Assembly: GCF_003462685.1 (NCBI RefSeq) | Contig: NZ_QRVE01000009.1 | Span: 17,690 to 81,689 of the forward strand | Length of the DNA stretch: 64,000 nucleotides | Source: Collinsella sp. AF23-4AC | Lineage (GTDB): Bacteria > Actinomycetota > Coriobacteriia > Coriobacteriales > Coriobacteriaceae | Direction: 5' to 3' | Part shown: in pieces, positions 25,571-33,836 of the stretch | How the letters are laid out: the number at the start of each line of letters is the position of its first letter | Position numbering within the stretch: position 1 is the first letter of the stretch | Notes under the pieces: generated by a model | The model's input: only the letters and a program-made list of their open reading frames with translations | What the model was told of the DNA's origin: nothing | Databases searched by the model: none | Program-made: the position numbers and the translations under genes

Positions 25571-26335
25571 ATGGCACAGAGCACCTCTTCCACCGGCAAT
25601 CAGCCGCTGATCGAGCTCAGGCACGTCGATAAGCACTACGGAGATCTGCACGTCCTCAACGATATCAATCTCTCGGTCGACCGTGGCGAGGTCGTCGTCG
25701 TGATCGGACCCTCGGGCTCGGGCAAGTCGACCATGTGCCGCACCATCAACCGCTTGGAAACCATCGACTCGGGCGAGATCCTCATCGAGGGCGAGCCCCT
25801 ACCGCAGGAAGGCAAGGATCTTGCCCGCATGCGCGCCGAGCTGGGCATGGTGTTTCAGCAGTTCAACCTGTTCGCACATATGACCGTACTGCAGAACGTC
25901 ATGCTGGGACCGGTCGATGTGCTGGGTGTCTCCAAGGACGAGGCCCGCGAGCGCGCCATGGACCTGCTGAGCCGCGTGGGCGTTGCCGAGCAGGCCGATA
26001 AGGTGCCTGCACAGCTCTCGGGCGGCCAGCAACAGCGTGTGGCCATCGCCCGTTCACTCGCCATGCAACCCAAGGCCATGCTTTTTGACGAGCCCACGAG
26101 CGCCCTCGATCCCGAAATGATCAACGAGGTGCTCGAGGTCATGGTCCGTCTGGCCCAGCAGGGCATGACGATGATCGTCATCACGCACGAGATGAACTTC
26201 GCCCGCCGCGTGGCCGACCGCGTCGTGTTTATGGCCGACGGCCAGATCGTGGAAACCGGCACGCCCGACGAGTTCTTCGACCACCCCCAGACCAAGCGCG
26301 CCCAGGACTTCCTCAACTCCATTAAGGGCCACTAA
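25571..26335 (+). CDS. Amino-acid ABC importer ATPase, GluA/GlnQ type
   Basis: The 254-residue ATPase shows all expected motifs: Walker A GPSGSGKST, Q-loop QQFNLF, signature LSGGQQQR, Walker B AMLFDEPTSALDPE and H-loop ITHE. It closes the importer operon, 36 bases after the second permease, with AAGGAG upstream of its ATG. The hydrolase gene at 26387 starts 51 bases later with no terminator between, so it may be co-transcribed. Confidence 0.95.
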   Translation: MAQSTSSTGNQPLIELRHVDKHYGDLHVLNDINLSVDRGEVVVVIGPSGSGKSTMCRTINRLETIDSGEILIEGEPLPQEGKDLARMRAELGMVFQQFNLFAHMTVLQNVMLGPVDVLGVSKDEARERAMDLLSRVGVAEQADKVPAQLSGGQQQRVAIARSLAMQPKAMLFDEPTSALDPEMINEVLEVMVRLAQQGMTMIVITHEMNFARRVADRVVFMADGQIVETGTPDEFFDHPQTKRAQDFLNSIKGH

Positions 26336-26386
26336 CCAGACCGCCCACCCGCCCGCCATGCCCATCCAAACTCGAAAGCTACACCT

Positions 26387-27196
26387 ATGATCGGAACTCG
26401 CACTTCATCGTCATACACCCCGCACGTCGACGTTGCCCCCGCCGACCGTCCACTCATCCTGGTAGCGCCGCGTTGGGAAGAGGCAAAACCGTTTTTAAGC
26501 GAGACCCTCTCCCCCAACGAGGAAATCGCAAGCGTCTTTGTCGATGCCATCCTTGCCGCCGGCGGCCTGCCGCTGCAGATGTCCATCACCGAGGACATTG
26601 AGGTCATCCGTCATTACGTCGATATCGCCGACGGCATCGCCATTCCCGGCGGGCCGGACGTCAACCCCAAGCGCTGGGGCGATGATCGACCCTACGACCC
26701 CACCCTCTGCTGCGAGATCCGCGATAGCTTTGAGTTTAAGCTGGTCGGCGAGGTGCTCCGTGCCAAAAAGCCGCTCTTTACCACCTGCCGCGGCACGCAG
26801 TTGCTCAATGTCGCCACTGGCGGCACCCTGTGCATGGACGTGCCGAGCCTGGGCGCTCGCGAGGGCCGCACGCAGTGGCGCCATACCCACGTGCTCAACG
26901 ACCCCGTGCATCCCGTCGAGGTCGTGCCGGGCTCGCTGCTCGACCGCGCGGTTGGCGGGCACAGGCTGATCCAGACCAACTCCGCACACCACTGCTGCGT
27001 CGATCGTCTGGGCAAAAGCACGCGCTTGGTCGCCAAGGCAACCGACGGCGTTCCCGAGTGCATCGAAGTCGAAGGCCAACCTTTCTGTCTGGGCGTACAA
27101 TGGCACCCTGAGTACACGTGGAAGACGCTCGAGACCGACTTTAACCTGTGGAAGTCGTTTGTCGAGGCAGCAGCCAAGGTTAAGCAGGCCCGCTAG
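26387..27196 (+). CDS. PuuD-like gamma-glutamyl-GABA hydrolase family protein (peptidase C26)
   Basis: The 269-residue class I glutamine-amidotransferase-like hydrolase has the nucleophile Cys134 in TTCRGTQLLN and the His240/Glu242 pair in GVQWHPEY, giving the Cys-His-Glu triad; IPGGPDVNPKRWG is the family's N-terminal signature. Such enzymes cleave gamma-glutamyl amides, for example gamma-glutamyl-GABA in putrescine use. Its position right behind a glutamate-type importer, with no terminator between, suggests uptake of glutamate or gamma-glutamyl compounds followed by cleavage (inference). The ribosome-binding site is weak, compatible with coupling to the upstream gene. A very strong terminator follows. 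Confidence 0.88.
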   Translation: MIGTRTSSSYTPHVDVAPADRPLILVAPRWEEAKPFLSETLSPNEEIASVFVDAILAAGGLPLQMSITEDIEVIRHYVDIADGIAIPGGPDVNPKRWGDDRPYDPTLCCEIRDSFEFKLVGEVLRAKKPLFTTCRGTQLLNVATGGTLCMDVPSLGAREGRTQWRHTHVLNDPVHPVEVVPGSLLDRAVGGHRLIQTNSAHHCCVDRLGKSTRLVAKATDGVPECIEVEGQPFCLGVQWHPEYTWKTLETDFNLWKSFVEAAAKVKQAR

Positions 27197-27219
27197 TTCG
27201 CGAGCCACACAACAGATAA

Positions 27220-27260
27220 GGGCGCCCCGCCGGCCACATGGTCCGGCGGGGCGCCCTTTT
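27220..27260 (+). terminator. Strong bidirectional terminator
   Basis: A perfect 14-bp G/C stem (27220-27233 with 27243-27256) is followed by TTTT. It ends the importer/hydrolase transcript and may also serve the convergent Hpt gene. Confidence 0.9.
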
Positions 27261-27299
27261 GCCTATACGCGGCAGGCACACACCAAGGCTCGCAAGCTC

Positions 27300-27656
27300 T
27301 TATTCAGCCGCTTCGCGCAGGGCCGACATCGTAGCCGCATATTGCTGCTGCAACGCATGCATTCCCTCGCGAGCGCCGTCAACGGCATCGGCGCCGCGCA
27401 GTGCTTCGGTCACCACAACCGCCGGCTCGTACAGATTATCGAATCCCAGGTTCTGGCTCACGCCCTTGAGCGTATGCGCTGCCATAAACGCACCCTTGGC
27501 GTCTCCTGCCGCCATGGCGGCCTCCAGCTTGTCCATGCTCTCGTCATCCAAAAACTTGAGGGCAAAGCGGGCAAGCATTTCCTCGCCCATCAGTCGAGCG
27601 CACGCGTCATCATAATTAGCGCCGATCTTCTCATACGCCTCACGCATGGAAATCAT
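27300..27656 (-). CDS. Hpt-domain phosphotransfer protein
   Basis: The 118-residue protein is a single histidine-phosphotransfer domain with the phospho-acceptor His61 in AAHTLKGVSQNLGFDNL, the classical Hpt pattern. The start is preceded by AGGAG. It follows the GGDEF-REC-HD-GYP gene by 23 bases on the same strand, so the receiver domain of that protein is its likely partner in a phosphorelay. No histidine kinase lies in the window; it must be encoded elsewhere. Confidence 0.9.
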   Translation of the reverse strand: MISMREAYEKIGANYDDACARLMGEEMLARFALKFLDDESMDKLEAAMAAGDAKGAFMAAHTLKGVSQNLGFDNLYEPAVVVTEALRGADAVDGAREGMHALQQQYAATMSALREAAE

Positions 27657-27679
27657 GGATTAAAACTCCTTTGGTCAAA

Positions 27680-29560
27680 CTAAATCGTGGGAAACGCGGC
27701 GATATCGGCGGGGCGTGCCAACGTCTCGGCAATACGGTCTTGCACCTCGAGCAGGCAGTCGAGCAACAGCGGGTTAAAGGTGCCGCACTTACCGTCCAGA
27801 ATCATCTGGATCGCCTCCTTGTGCGGGATAGCGTCCTTGTACACGCGCACGCTCGTCAGAGCATCGTACACATCGGCCACCGAGACCACCTGTGCGGCAA
27901 TGGGAATTTCGTCGCCCTTAAGGCCATCGGGATAACCCCTGCCATCCCAGCGCTCGTGATGCCAACGCGCAATCTGGTACGCATATTCCATAAGCGCATT
28001 GCCGACGTGATGGCGGCCCAGCTCAAGCAGCATATCGGCGCCGATCGTGGTATGCGTCTTCATGATCTCGAACTCCTCGGGCGTAAGGCGTCCGGGCTTG
28101 TTGAGAATCGCATCGTCAATCGACATCTTGCCGATATCGTGCAGCGCCGAAGCCAGGGCGATCGTGGAGCGTTCCTCATTGTCGAGGAAGATCGTGCCGC
28201 TACGCTGGACCAGACAGCCAAGCAGCAGCTCGGTCAGCTTCTCGATGTTCGTAACGTGCCTGCCGCTCTCGCCGTTGCGAAGCTCCATGACGCCAGCCAT
28301 GATGTCGATGAGCATGCGACTGTTCTTGACGCGCTCGTTGTACTGCTGGGACAGCAGGCTCGTCAGGCGGCGCTGTTTGGCGTACAGGCGGATGGTATTG
28401 CTTACACGGCGGCGCACGACACGGGAGTCAAACGGGCGGTTGATATAGTCCGAGGCGCCCAGCTCGTACGCGCGCAGAACCATATCATCGGAATCTTCGC
28501 TCGAAATCATGATGAAAGGCAGATTGTCGATACCCGATCGGCGCGACAGATCGGCCAGCACCTCAAAGCCGCTTATGCCCGGCATGACAATATCCAGCAG
28601 CACGAGCGACAACTCATCGCCATAGCGGTCGACCATATCGAGCGCCGTACGACCGTTGGCGGCCTCGAGGATGCAATACTCATCCTTGAGCATCTCGTTG
28701 AGAATGGCTCGGTTCATCTCGGAGTCATCGACAATAAGCACCAAAGGCTTTTCGCTTTGGAAGGCTTCGATGGAATCGGCATCGGTCACGACCGTACCGG
28801 CTTTTGCCTTAGCGCGGCTCAATAACTGGACAGCGCGGCCAACTCCCTCATCGACCGTCTCGCCATGAATGCGAACGCCACCAATACATGCCGTCAAGCT
28901 CACGTACTCATGGCCCGGAACAATCGTGGCATGAACGGCATCGGACACCTGGTGCAGGCGACGGGTGAAGTCATCGGAGGGAATATTGGGCATGACGACC
29001 ACAAACTTGTCGCAGCCATAGCGTACAAGCTCGTCAGTCGAACGAATTCCGCTGCGTATGGCTGTCGCCACAGCACCGAGCGCAAGGTCGCCGGCATGGC
29101 GGCCACACGTATCGTTGAAGACCCTAAAATCATCAAGGTCGATCACCGCAACGCCGGCATTCATGCGGGCACTACGGAGCTTTTCCTCGTAATATCGGCG
29201 ATTGCGCACACTCGTCAGCACGTCGGTGTAGACAAGGTCCTCTTCTGCAGCCTCTTGCTCATCGATCGGACGCACCATCAGCAGGACGTGAGGCTCGCCC
29301 TCGACCTTCAGAGGGCGCAGGCGAGCGCGGTACTCGGTACCATCATTGAGCAGCTGCTCCGATACATCATCGGAACCTGCCAAGGCCTCAAGACTTGACT
29401 GACGCAGACAAGGGCACCGATTGCCGGCGAGCAGGCAGTTAGGCTCGCTCTTAATCTGATCGGCCGACAGCAAACGCACCACGGGGTAGGTCTTCGCGAC
29501 GCGGGCGACCTCGGCGGCAGCCTCCTCGTCGGTTAGATTGACCTCGTGATTATTGAGCAT
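27680..29560 (-). CDS. Hybrid signalling protein: degenerate GGDEF, receiver and HD-GYP domains
   Basis: The 626-residue protein has no membrane segment. Residues 1-105 form a PAS-like sensory region with three Cys (near 42-51). A GGDEF-type domain (~110-260) has the catalytic motif changed to GCDKF (182-186), losing the second Gly and the Glu, so cyclase activity is doubtful. The receiver (272-390) keeps phospho-Asp D323 in LLDIVMPG. The HD-GYP domain (~405-610) is intact, with HDIGK (474-478) and HHERWDGRGYPDG (534-546). It probably degrades cyclic di-GMP under control of receiver phosphorylation, with the Hpt protein next door. GGDEF-REC-HD-GYP order in one chain is uncommon. Confidence 0.9.
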   Translation of the reverse strand: MLNNHEVNLTDEEAAAEVARVAKTYPVVRLLSADQIKSEPNCLLAGNRCPCLRQSSLEALAGSDDVSEQLLNDGTEYRARLRPLKVEGEPHVLLMVRPIDEQEAAEEDLVYTDVLTSVRNRRYYEEKLRSARMNAGVAVIDLDDFRVFNDTCGRHAGDLALGAVATAIRSGIRSTDELVRYGCDKFVVVMPNIPSDDFTRRLHQVSDAVHATIVPGHEYVSLTACIGGVRIHGETVDEGVGRAVQLLSRAKAKAGTVVTDADSIEAFQSEKPLVLIVDDSEMNRAILNEMLKDEYCILEAANGRTALDMVDRYGDELSLVLLDIVMPGISGFEVLADLSRRSGIDNLPFIMISSEDSDDMVLRAYELGASDYINRPFDSRVVRRRVSNTIRLYAKQRRLTSLLSQQYNERVKNSRMLIDIMAGVMELRNGESGRHVTNIEKLTELLLGCLVQRSGTIFLDNEERSTIALASALHDIGKMSIDDAILNKPGRLTPEEFEIMKTHTTIGADMLLELGRHHVGNALMEYAYQIARWHHERWDGRGYPDGLKGDEIPIAAQVVSVADVYDALTSVRVYKDAIPHKEAIQMILDGKCGTFNPLLLDCLLEVQDRIAETLARPADIAAFPTI

Positions 29561-29771
29561 ATGGAGCCCTTTCTATCGTTACGCACGGCAACGGTGCATA
29601 TCAATTGGTACAAGGGTAACATCTAACAGCTGAAGGCAAACGCGCGTTTATCGTTACATTTTTATGACCTGGCAAACGGCGGTAATGGAGCCGCGGGTGC
29701 GCGGTTATGGGCGCATTCGTTAACAATGACGAAACGCCAGCAGCCCCTCTCCCCGCAGGTCATCGAGCGTG

Positions 29772-30569
29772 CTAACGCTCCAAGACATCGCGAACGGCGT
29801 TTGCCGCCGTAACGGGGCGATCGCGCAGACCGTTATGCGCGCCCGGAATCGTCACAAGGGGGCAATCGAGATATTCGGCAGCCGCTCGCGTGCCAGCCTC
29901 GCGGGGCGTACCGAGCGAAAGCTCGCCGAGAAGCACAGCAGCAACGGACTTCGATGCGCGGGCGCGCTCCCAGTCGGGAGCATATGTCATATTTGTTCCG
30001 TATTCATTGGCCATAAAGCAACGACCATTGCGCAGGGCATGTTTGACTTCCACTTCGGTCGTCCCAGGAGCCTCGGGGTCCAAGTCGCCGAGGGCTCCCA
30101 AGAAAAGCCGGAGCGCCCTTGAAACCTTTCCAGCCGCAATCATATCGAGCAAAACCGGAGCTGCACCCATGCCGACACCTTCGGCCGACACAGCCGGCTC
30201 ATGCAGAATCGCACGGGCGACGAGATGGGGTTCGGTGCGAAGAAGCTCCAGCGCCACCAACGTACCGGCGCTGTGCGCAAGCACATTTGCCGGAGCGCCA
30301 ACGTGTTCGATCACGGCTTGCAGGTCGGCGGCCTGAGCGGCAAGATCATAGCTGCCGTCTGCCGCATCGCTGCTGCCACCGCAGCCGCGGCGGTCGTAGG
30401 CAATTACGCGGTAGTTGCGGCTGAGCTCACAAGCGATACCGTCGAAAAATGTGCCGTCGACACAAGCGCCGTGCACGCACACCAAGGCAGGAGTATCAGG
30501 CGACACATCTGGGCCGGCATATTCGCGACAGGCAATCGTGGTGCCCGCATTCTCGACCGTAAAATCCAT
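29772..30569 (-). CDS. Alpha/beta hydrolase
   Basis: The 265-residue protein has the alpha/beta-hydrolase pattern: oxyanion HG in VCVHGACVDG, nucleophile Ser100 in LAHSAGT (AHSAG rather than GHSMG), and His245 in PGAHNGL near the C terminus. The general fold fits esterases, haloperoxidase-like and hydrolase families; no substrate can be assigned. It stands alone, divergent from the radical SAM gene. The 29561-29771 gap upstream of the GGDEF gene shows no clear terminator or riboswitch. Confidence 0.88.
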   Translation of the reverse strand: MDFTVENAGTTIACREYAGPDVSPDTPALVCVHGACVDGTFFDGIACELSRNYRVIAYDRRGCGGSSDAADGSYDLAAQAADLQAVIEHVGAPANVLAHSAGTLVALELLRTEPHLVARAILHEPAVSAEGVGMGAAPVLLDMIAAGKVSRALRLFLGALGDLDPEAPGTTEVEVKHALRNGRCFMANEYGTNMTYAPDWERARASKSVAAVLLGELSLGTPREAGTRAAAEYLDCPLVTIPGAHNGLRDRPVTAANAVRDVLER

Positions 30570-30794
30570 GTTGTGCCCCCATCATCAACGCTCATCCGGT
30601 TGCACGTCAGTGCGGTTGGATGGACCCGTATTGCCTTACGCCTTGTTAACAGATTAACTTTACCCGACCCGAGGCTTTTCATGGCACGGCATAATGAGCG
30701 ACGTGAAAAAACGAAACTTGTAAAGCAAGAGCCCGCACCTTGCTTTGGAGCCGATGCTATGCTTAGGCACAATTGTCTTGAGGAGCATATGCCT

Positions 30795-31571
30795 ATGTCT
30801 ACGTTTTTGAATGCAAGCCCCATCTTTGGGCCCGTTCGCAGCCGTCGCCTTGGTCTCTCGCTCGGCGTCAACATGATGCCGGCCAGCGGCAAAATCTGCA
30901 CGTTCGACTGCATTTACTGCGAAAACGGCCTCAACGCCGAACGCCCCTGCCATGAGCCGTACAACACGGCTGCCGTGGTACTCGACGCGCTCGAGGCAAA
31001 GCTGCGCGAGATGGCAGCCGAGGGCGAGCTCCCCGATGTGATCACCTTCGCAGGCAACGGCGAGCCCACCGCCGCACCGGAGTTTCCTCAGGCCATCGCC
31101 GGCGCCGTGGCGCTGCGCAACGAGCTTGCCCCAAACTCCAAGATCGCCGTACTCTCCAACGGTACGCGCGCCGATCGCCCCGAGGTGCACGACGCGCTCA
31201 TGATGGTCGACGACAACATTCTTAAGCTCGATACCGTCGACCCGGCGTTTATCCAGCTGCTCGACCAGCCTGTTGGCCCCTACGACGTCGAGCACCAGAT
31301 TGAGACGTTCGCAAGCTTTGACGGTCACGTTATTATCCAGACAATCTTTTTGACCGGCGAGTATCAGGGTAAGCTCATCGACAACACCGGCGAGGAGTAC
31401 GTTGCCCCCTGGCTCGCGGCGCTTGAGCGCATTCGCCCACAAGAAGCGACCATTTACACGGTGGCGCGCGAGACACCGATCGCTGGCCTTGCCAAAGCGG
31501 CGCCCGAGGTGCTCGACGCCATTGCCGCGCGCGTACGCGCCCTCGGCATCCCCTGCCAGGTGAGCTACTAG
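30795..31571 (+). CDS. Radical SAM protein (COG0731 type)
   Basis: The 258-residue protein has C35, C39 and C42 in CTFDCIYC, the CX3CX2C 4Fe-4S site of radical SAM enzymes, and the family N terminus SPIFGPVRSRRLGLSLG. FAGNGEPTAAPEF is the GGE-like SAM-binding motif. ATG 30795 is chosen because GGAG lies nine bases upstream; ATG 30789 is possible but too close. The frame continues far 5' only by chance. Function in this family is unknown; it resembles the radical SAM core of wybutosine-type enzymes without extra domains. Map begins 55 bases downstream and may be co-transcribed. Confidence 0.87.
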   Translation: MSTFLNASPIFGPVRSRRLGLSLGVNMMPASGKICTFDCIYCENGLNAERPCHEPYNTAAVVLDALEAKLREMAAEGELPDVITFAGNGEPTAAPEFPQAIAGAVALRNELAPNSKIAVLSNGTRADRPEVHDALMMVDDNILKLDTVDPAFIQLLDQPVGPYDVEHQIETFASFDGHVIIQTIFLTGEYQGKLIDNTGEEYVAPWLAALERIRPQEATIYTVARETPIAGLAKAAPEVLDAIAARVRALGIPCQVSY

Positions 31572-31626
31572 CGCGCAGCTGCCCTGTGAGTGGGCTATAC
31601 TAGCTGCGAATGAAAGGAAGTTAGCC

Positions 31627-32514
31627 ATGTATGACAAAGAACCCGTACCTGGCCGCAACGACGCTTGCTGGTGCGGCAGCGGCAAAAAATATAAGAAATG
31701 CCATAGCGCCTTCGATGAGCGCCTTGAGCGCCTGTGGGAAGAGGGCTGGGAGGTCCTGCCCCGCACGCTCTACAAGACGCCCGCCGATATCGAAGGCATC
31801 AAGCGCTCGGCCGCTATCAACGTGGGCGTGCTCGATTACGTAGGCGAACACATCGCCGCGGGCATGACCACCAACCAGATCGACCAGATGATCTACGACT
31901 ACACCGTCGAGCACGGTGGCACGCCGGCCGACCTCAACTACGAGGGCTACCCCAAGAGCGTGTGCACCTCGATCAATGACGTGGTCTGTCACGGCATCCC
32001 CTGTGATACAGATGTGCTGCACGAGGGCGATATTATCAACGTGGACTGCTCCACGATTTTGGACGGCTACTTTAGCGACTCGAGCCGTATGTTCTGCATC
32101 GGCGAGGTCTCGGCCGAGCGCCAGCGCCTGGTCGACGTCACCCGCGCCAGCGTGGAGGCGGGCTTGGCAGCCGTCAAGCCATGGCTGCCGCTGTCCGTTA
32201 TGGCCGAGGCCGTGCAAAAGACGGTCGAGGACGCCGGCTTTAGCGTGGTGCGCGAGTACGGCGGACATGGCATCGGTAAGGAGTTCCACGAGGACCCGTT
32301 TGTGGGCTTTACCACCGAGGCACCCGATGTGGACACCATCATGGCTCCGGGCATGGTCTTTACCATCGAGCCCATGGTCAATGCCGGAGCGCCCGACATT
32401 AAGATTAGCAAGGGCGACGGTTGGTGCGTGCGCACCAAGGACGGCAGCGATTCGGCCCAGTGCGAGGTACAGCTCGTGGTGACCGAGGATGGTTACGAGC
32501 TGCTGAGCTGGTAG
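31627..32514 (+). CDS. map: Type I methionine aminopeptidase with N-terminal SEC-C zinc motif
   Basis: The 295-residue enzyme removes initiator Met. The N-terminal 30 residues are a SEC-C metal motif (C14, C16, C25, H26 in CWCGSGKKYKKCH), proposed in homologues to aid ribosome contact. The catalytic domain shows the metal ligands in order: Asp in VDCSTILDGYFSD, His in GGHGIGKEFHEDP, Glu in FTIEPM and Glu in QCEVQLVVTEDG. The start has GGAAG upstream. A terminator with T8 follows at once. Confidence 0.95.
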   Translation: MYDKEPVPGRNDACWCGSGKKYKKCHSAFDERLERLWEEGWEVLPRTLYKTPADIEGIKRSAAINVGVLDYVGEHIAAGMTTNQIDQMIYDYTVEHGGTPADLNYEGYPKSVCTSINDVVCHGIPCDTDVLHEGDIINVDCSTILDGYFSDSSRMFCIGEVSAERQRLVDVTRASVEAGLAAVKPWLPLSVMAEAVQKTVEDAGFSVVREYGGHGIGKEFHEDPFVGFTTEAPDVDTIMAPGMVFTIEPMVNAGAPDIKISKGDGWCVRTKDGSDSAQCEVQLVVTEDGYELLSW

Positions 32515-32523
32515 CTGTGGATG

Positions 32524-32570
32524 CGCCGGATGCTGACGGGCACGCTCGTCTTGCATCCGGCGTTTTTTTT
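32524..32570 (+). terminator. Rho-independent terminator of map
   Basis: A ten-bp stem (32524-32533 with 32553-32562), with an inner GACG/CGTC pairing, is followed by eight T residues. Confidence 0.93.
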
Positions 32571-32577
32571 GAACGTT

Positions 32578-32624
32578 TTGCCTGATAAAACCTACCAAAA
32601 TAAACCTGTCCCTTTTTGGCAGGT
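32578..32624. repeat. CTGTCCC-core hairpin repeat (family 4)
   Basis: The same 46-base sequence as at 22748, with ACCTACCAAAA pairing TTTTTGGCAGGT; the arm changes (C to T here, T to C there) do not fully compensate. It lies between the map terminator and the hydroxyacid dehydrogenase, so the dehydrogenase promoter is probably within or just after it. Confidence 0.85.
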
Positions 32625-32643
32625 CGAGCGAAGAGGACTGCTT

Positions 32644-33579
32644 GTGAACATCCTGGTTTTGTTGCCCGTCAACGACCGTCATCGCGCGATCCTCGAGTCG
32701 AGCGCTCCGGGCGAGGACTTTATCTACACGAGCGCCGACGCCATCACGCGCGAGCAGGTCGCCGATGCCGACGTGATCTTGGGCAACATCGACCCTGACA
32801 TGCTCACGGCATGCGAGCATCTCCAGCTGCTGCAATTGCAGACCGCCGGCTATGACGACTACCTTGCCGCCGGCACTGTGCCGGTCGACGCCAAACTGTC
32901 TTGCTCGGTGGGCGCCTACGGCCAGGCCGTGAGCGAGCACATGTTTGCTATGGTGCTGTCTATGATGAAGCGCCTGCCCGGCTATCACGACTTGCAGCGC
33001 GAGCATCGCTGGGAGGATTTAGGTCCGGTCACCTCGCTCAAAAACGCCAACGTGCTGGTGCTGGGCGCGGGCGATATCGGCGGCCACTTTGCCACGCTCT
33101 GCCGCAGTATGGGCGCGCACGTCCGCGGCATCAAGCGCCATCCGCTCGTCTACCCCATCGTGTTTGAGGACATGGACAGCATGGATGCCCTGTCCGAGCG
33201 CCTAGCCGAGGCCGACATCGTCGCATCCTTTATGCCCAGCACACCCGAGACTCGCGGCCTGGCGGACGCCGAGTTCTTCGCCGCAATGAAGCCGGGCGCC
33301 TTCTTTGCCAACGGGGGCCGCGGCGATCTTGTGGTTGCCGACGACTTAGTTGCCGCCCTGGAGTCAGGACATCTTGCCGGCGCCGCGGTCGACGTCACCG
33401 ACCCCGAGCCGCTACCTGAGACAAGCCCCCTGTGGGATGCGCCCAACATACTCATCACGCCGCATATCTCGGGCTGGTTCCACCTAGAGGCCACGCTCAA
33501 CAACGTGGTCGACATCGCCGCGGAGAATCTGCGTCATCTGCAGGCCGGCGAGACGCTTCGCTGCTGGATCGAACATTAG
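32644..33579 (+). CDS. D-2-hydroxyacid dehydrogenase family protein
   Basis: From GTG 32644 (AGAGGA upstream) the protein has 311 residues: a catalytic domain split around a Rossmann domain with VLGAGDIGGHFA. Catalytic residues appear as Arg in ANGGRGDLV, Glu in DPEPLPETSPLW and His in TPHISGW. The family reduces 2-keto acids to D-2-hydroxy acids with NADH, or handles phosphoglycerate-like substrates; the specific acid is unknown. The open frame extends 5' to 32521 through the terminator and repeat, which argues against the longer start. Confidence 0.88.
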   Translation: MNILVLLPVNDRHRAILESSAPGEDFIYTSADAITREQVADADVILGNIDPDMLTACEHLQLLQLQTAGYDDYLAAGTVPVDAKLSCSVGAYGQAVSEHMFAMVLSMMKRLPGYHDLQREHRWEDLGPVTSLKNANVLVLGAGDIGGHFATLCRSMGAHVRGIKRHPLVYPIVFEDMDSMDALSERLAEADIVASFMPSTPETRGLADAEFFAAMKPGAFFANGGRGDLVVADDLVAALESGHLAGAAVDVTDPEPLPETSPLWDAPNILITPHISGWFHLEATLNNVVDIAAENLRHLQAGETLRCWIEH

Positions 33580-33650
33580 GGTTCCGCCGTTCTTACGAAC
33601 GGCGGACCGGCCGACGCTGCGCGACGTCCAGAACGACAATTTGTCATTCA

Positions 33651-33692
33651 AAAGGCGAGGCATGACCAGAAGGTCAATGCCTCGCCTTTTTC
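33651..33692 (+). terminator. Rho-independent terminator of the hydroxyacid dehydrogenase
   Basis: A ~16-bp stem (33651-33667 with 33672-33689) with a tiny loop is A-rich before and T-rich after, so it could work on both strands. A second hairpin without a T run lies at 33583-33606. Confidence 0.85.
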
Positions 33693-33783
33693 ATGCCAAC
33701 TTGTTCGCTCTGGACGTCGCTCGCTGACGTTTGCCCGACCAGCGGTGTCTTAACAATTCCGTCCAGCTGTTGGCATTGCGGCA

Positions 33784-33836
33784 TTTGCCCAGATAAAACC
33801 TGCCAAAATAAACCTGTCCCTTTTTGGTAGGTTTTA
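33784..33836. repeat. CTGTCCC-core hairpin repeat at the aminopeptidase 3' end (family 4)
   Basis: Almost identical to the copy at 22748 and in the same orientation. Its right arm runs into the stop codon of the M18 aminopeptidase gene (33834-33836). Confidence 0.85.

Noticed and set aside
27671..28825. Plus-strand open frame opposite the GGDEF-REC-HD-GYP gene
   Set aside because: Antisense shadow; the minus strand encodes intact receiver and HD-GYP motifs.
29561..29771. Cyclic di-GMP riboswitch upstream of the GGDEF-HD-GYP gene
   Set aside because: No GEMM-like conserved core could be found on the minus strand.
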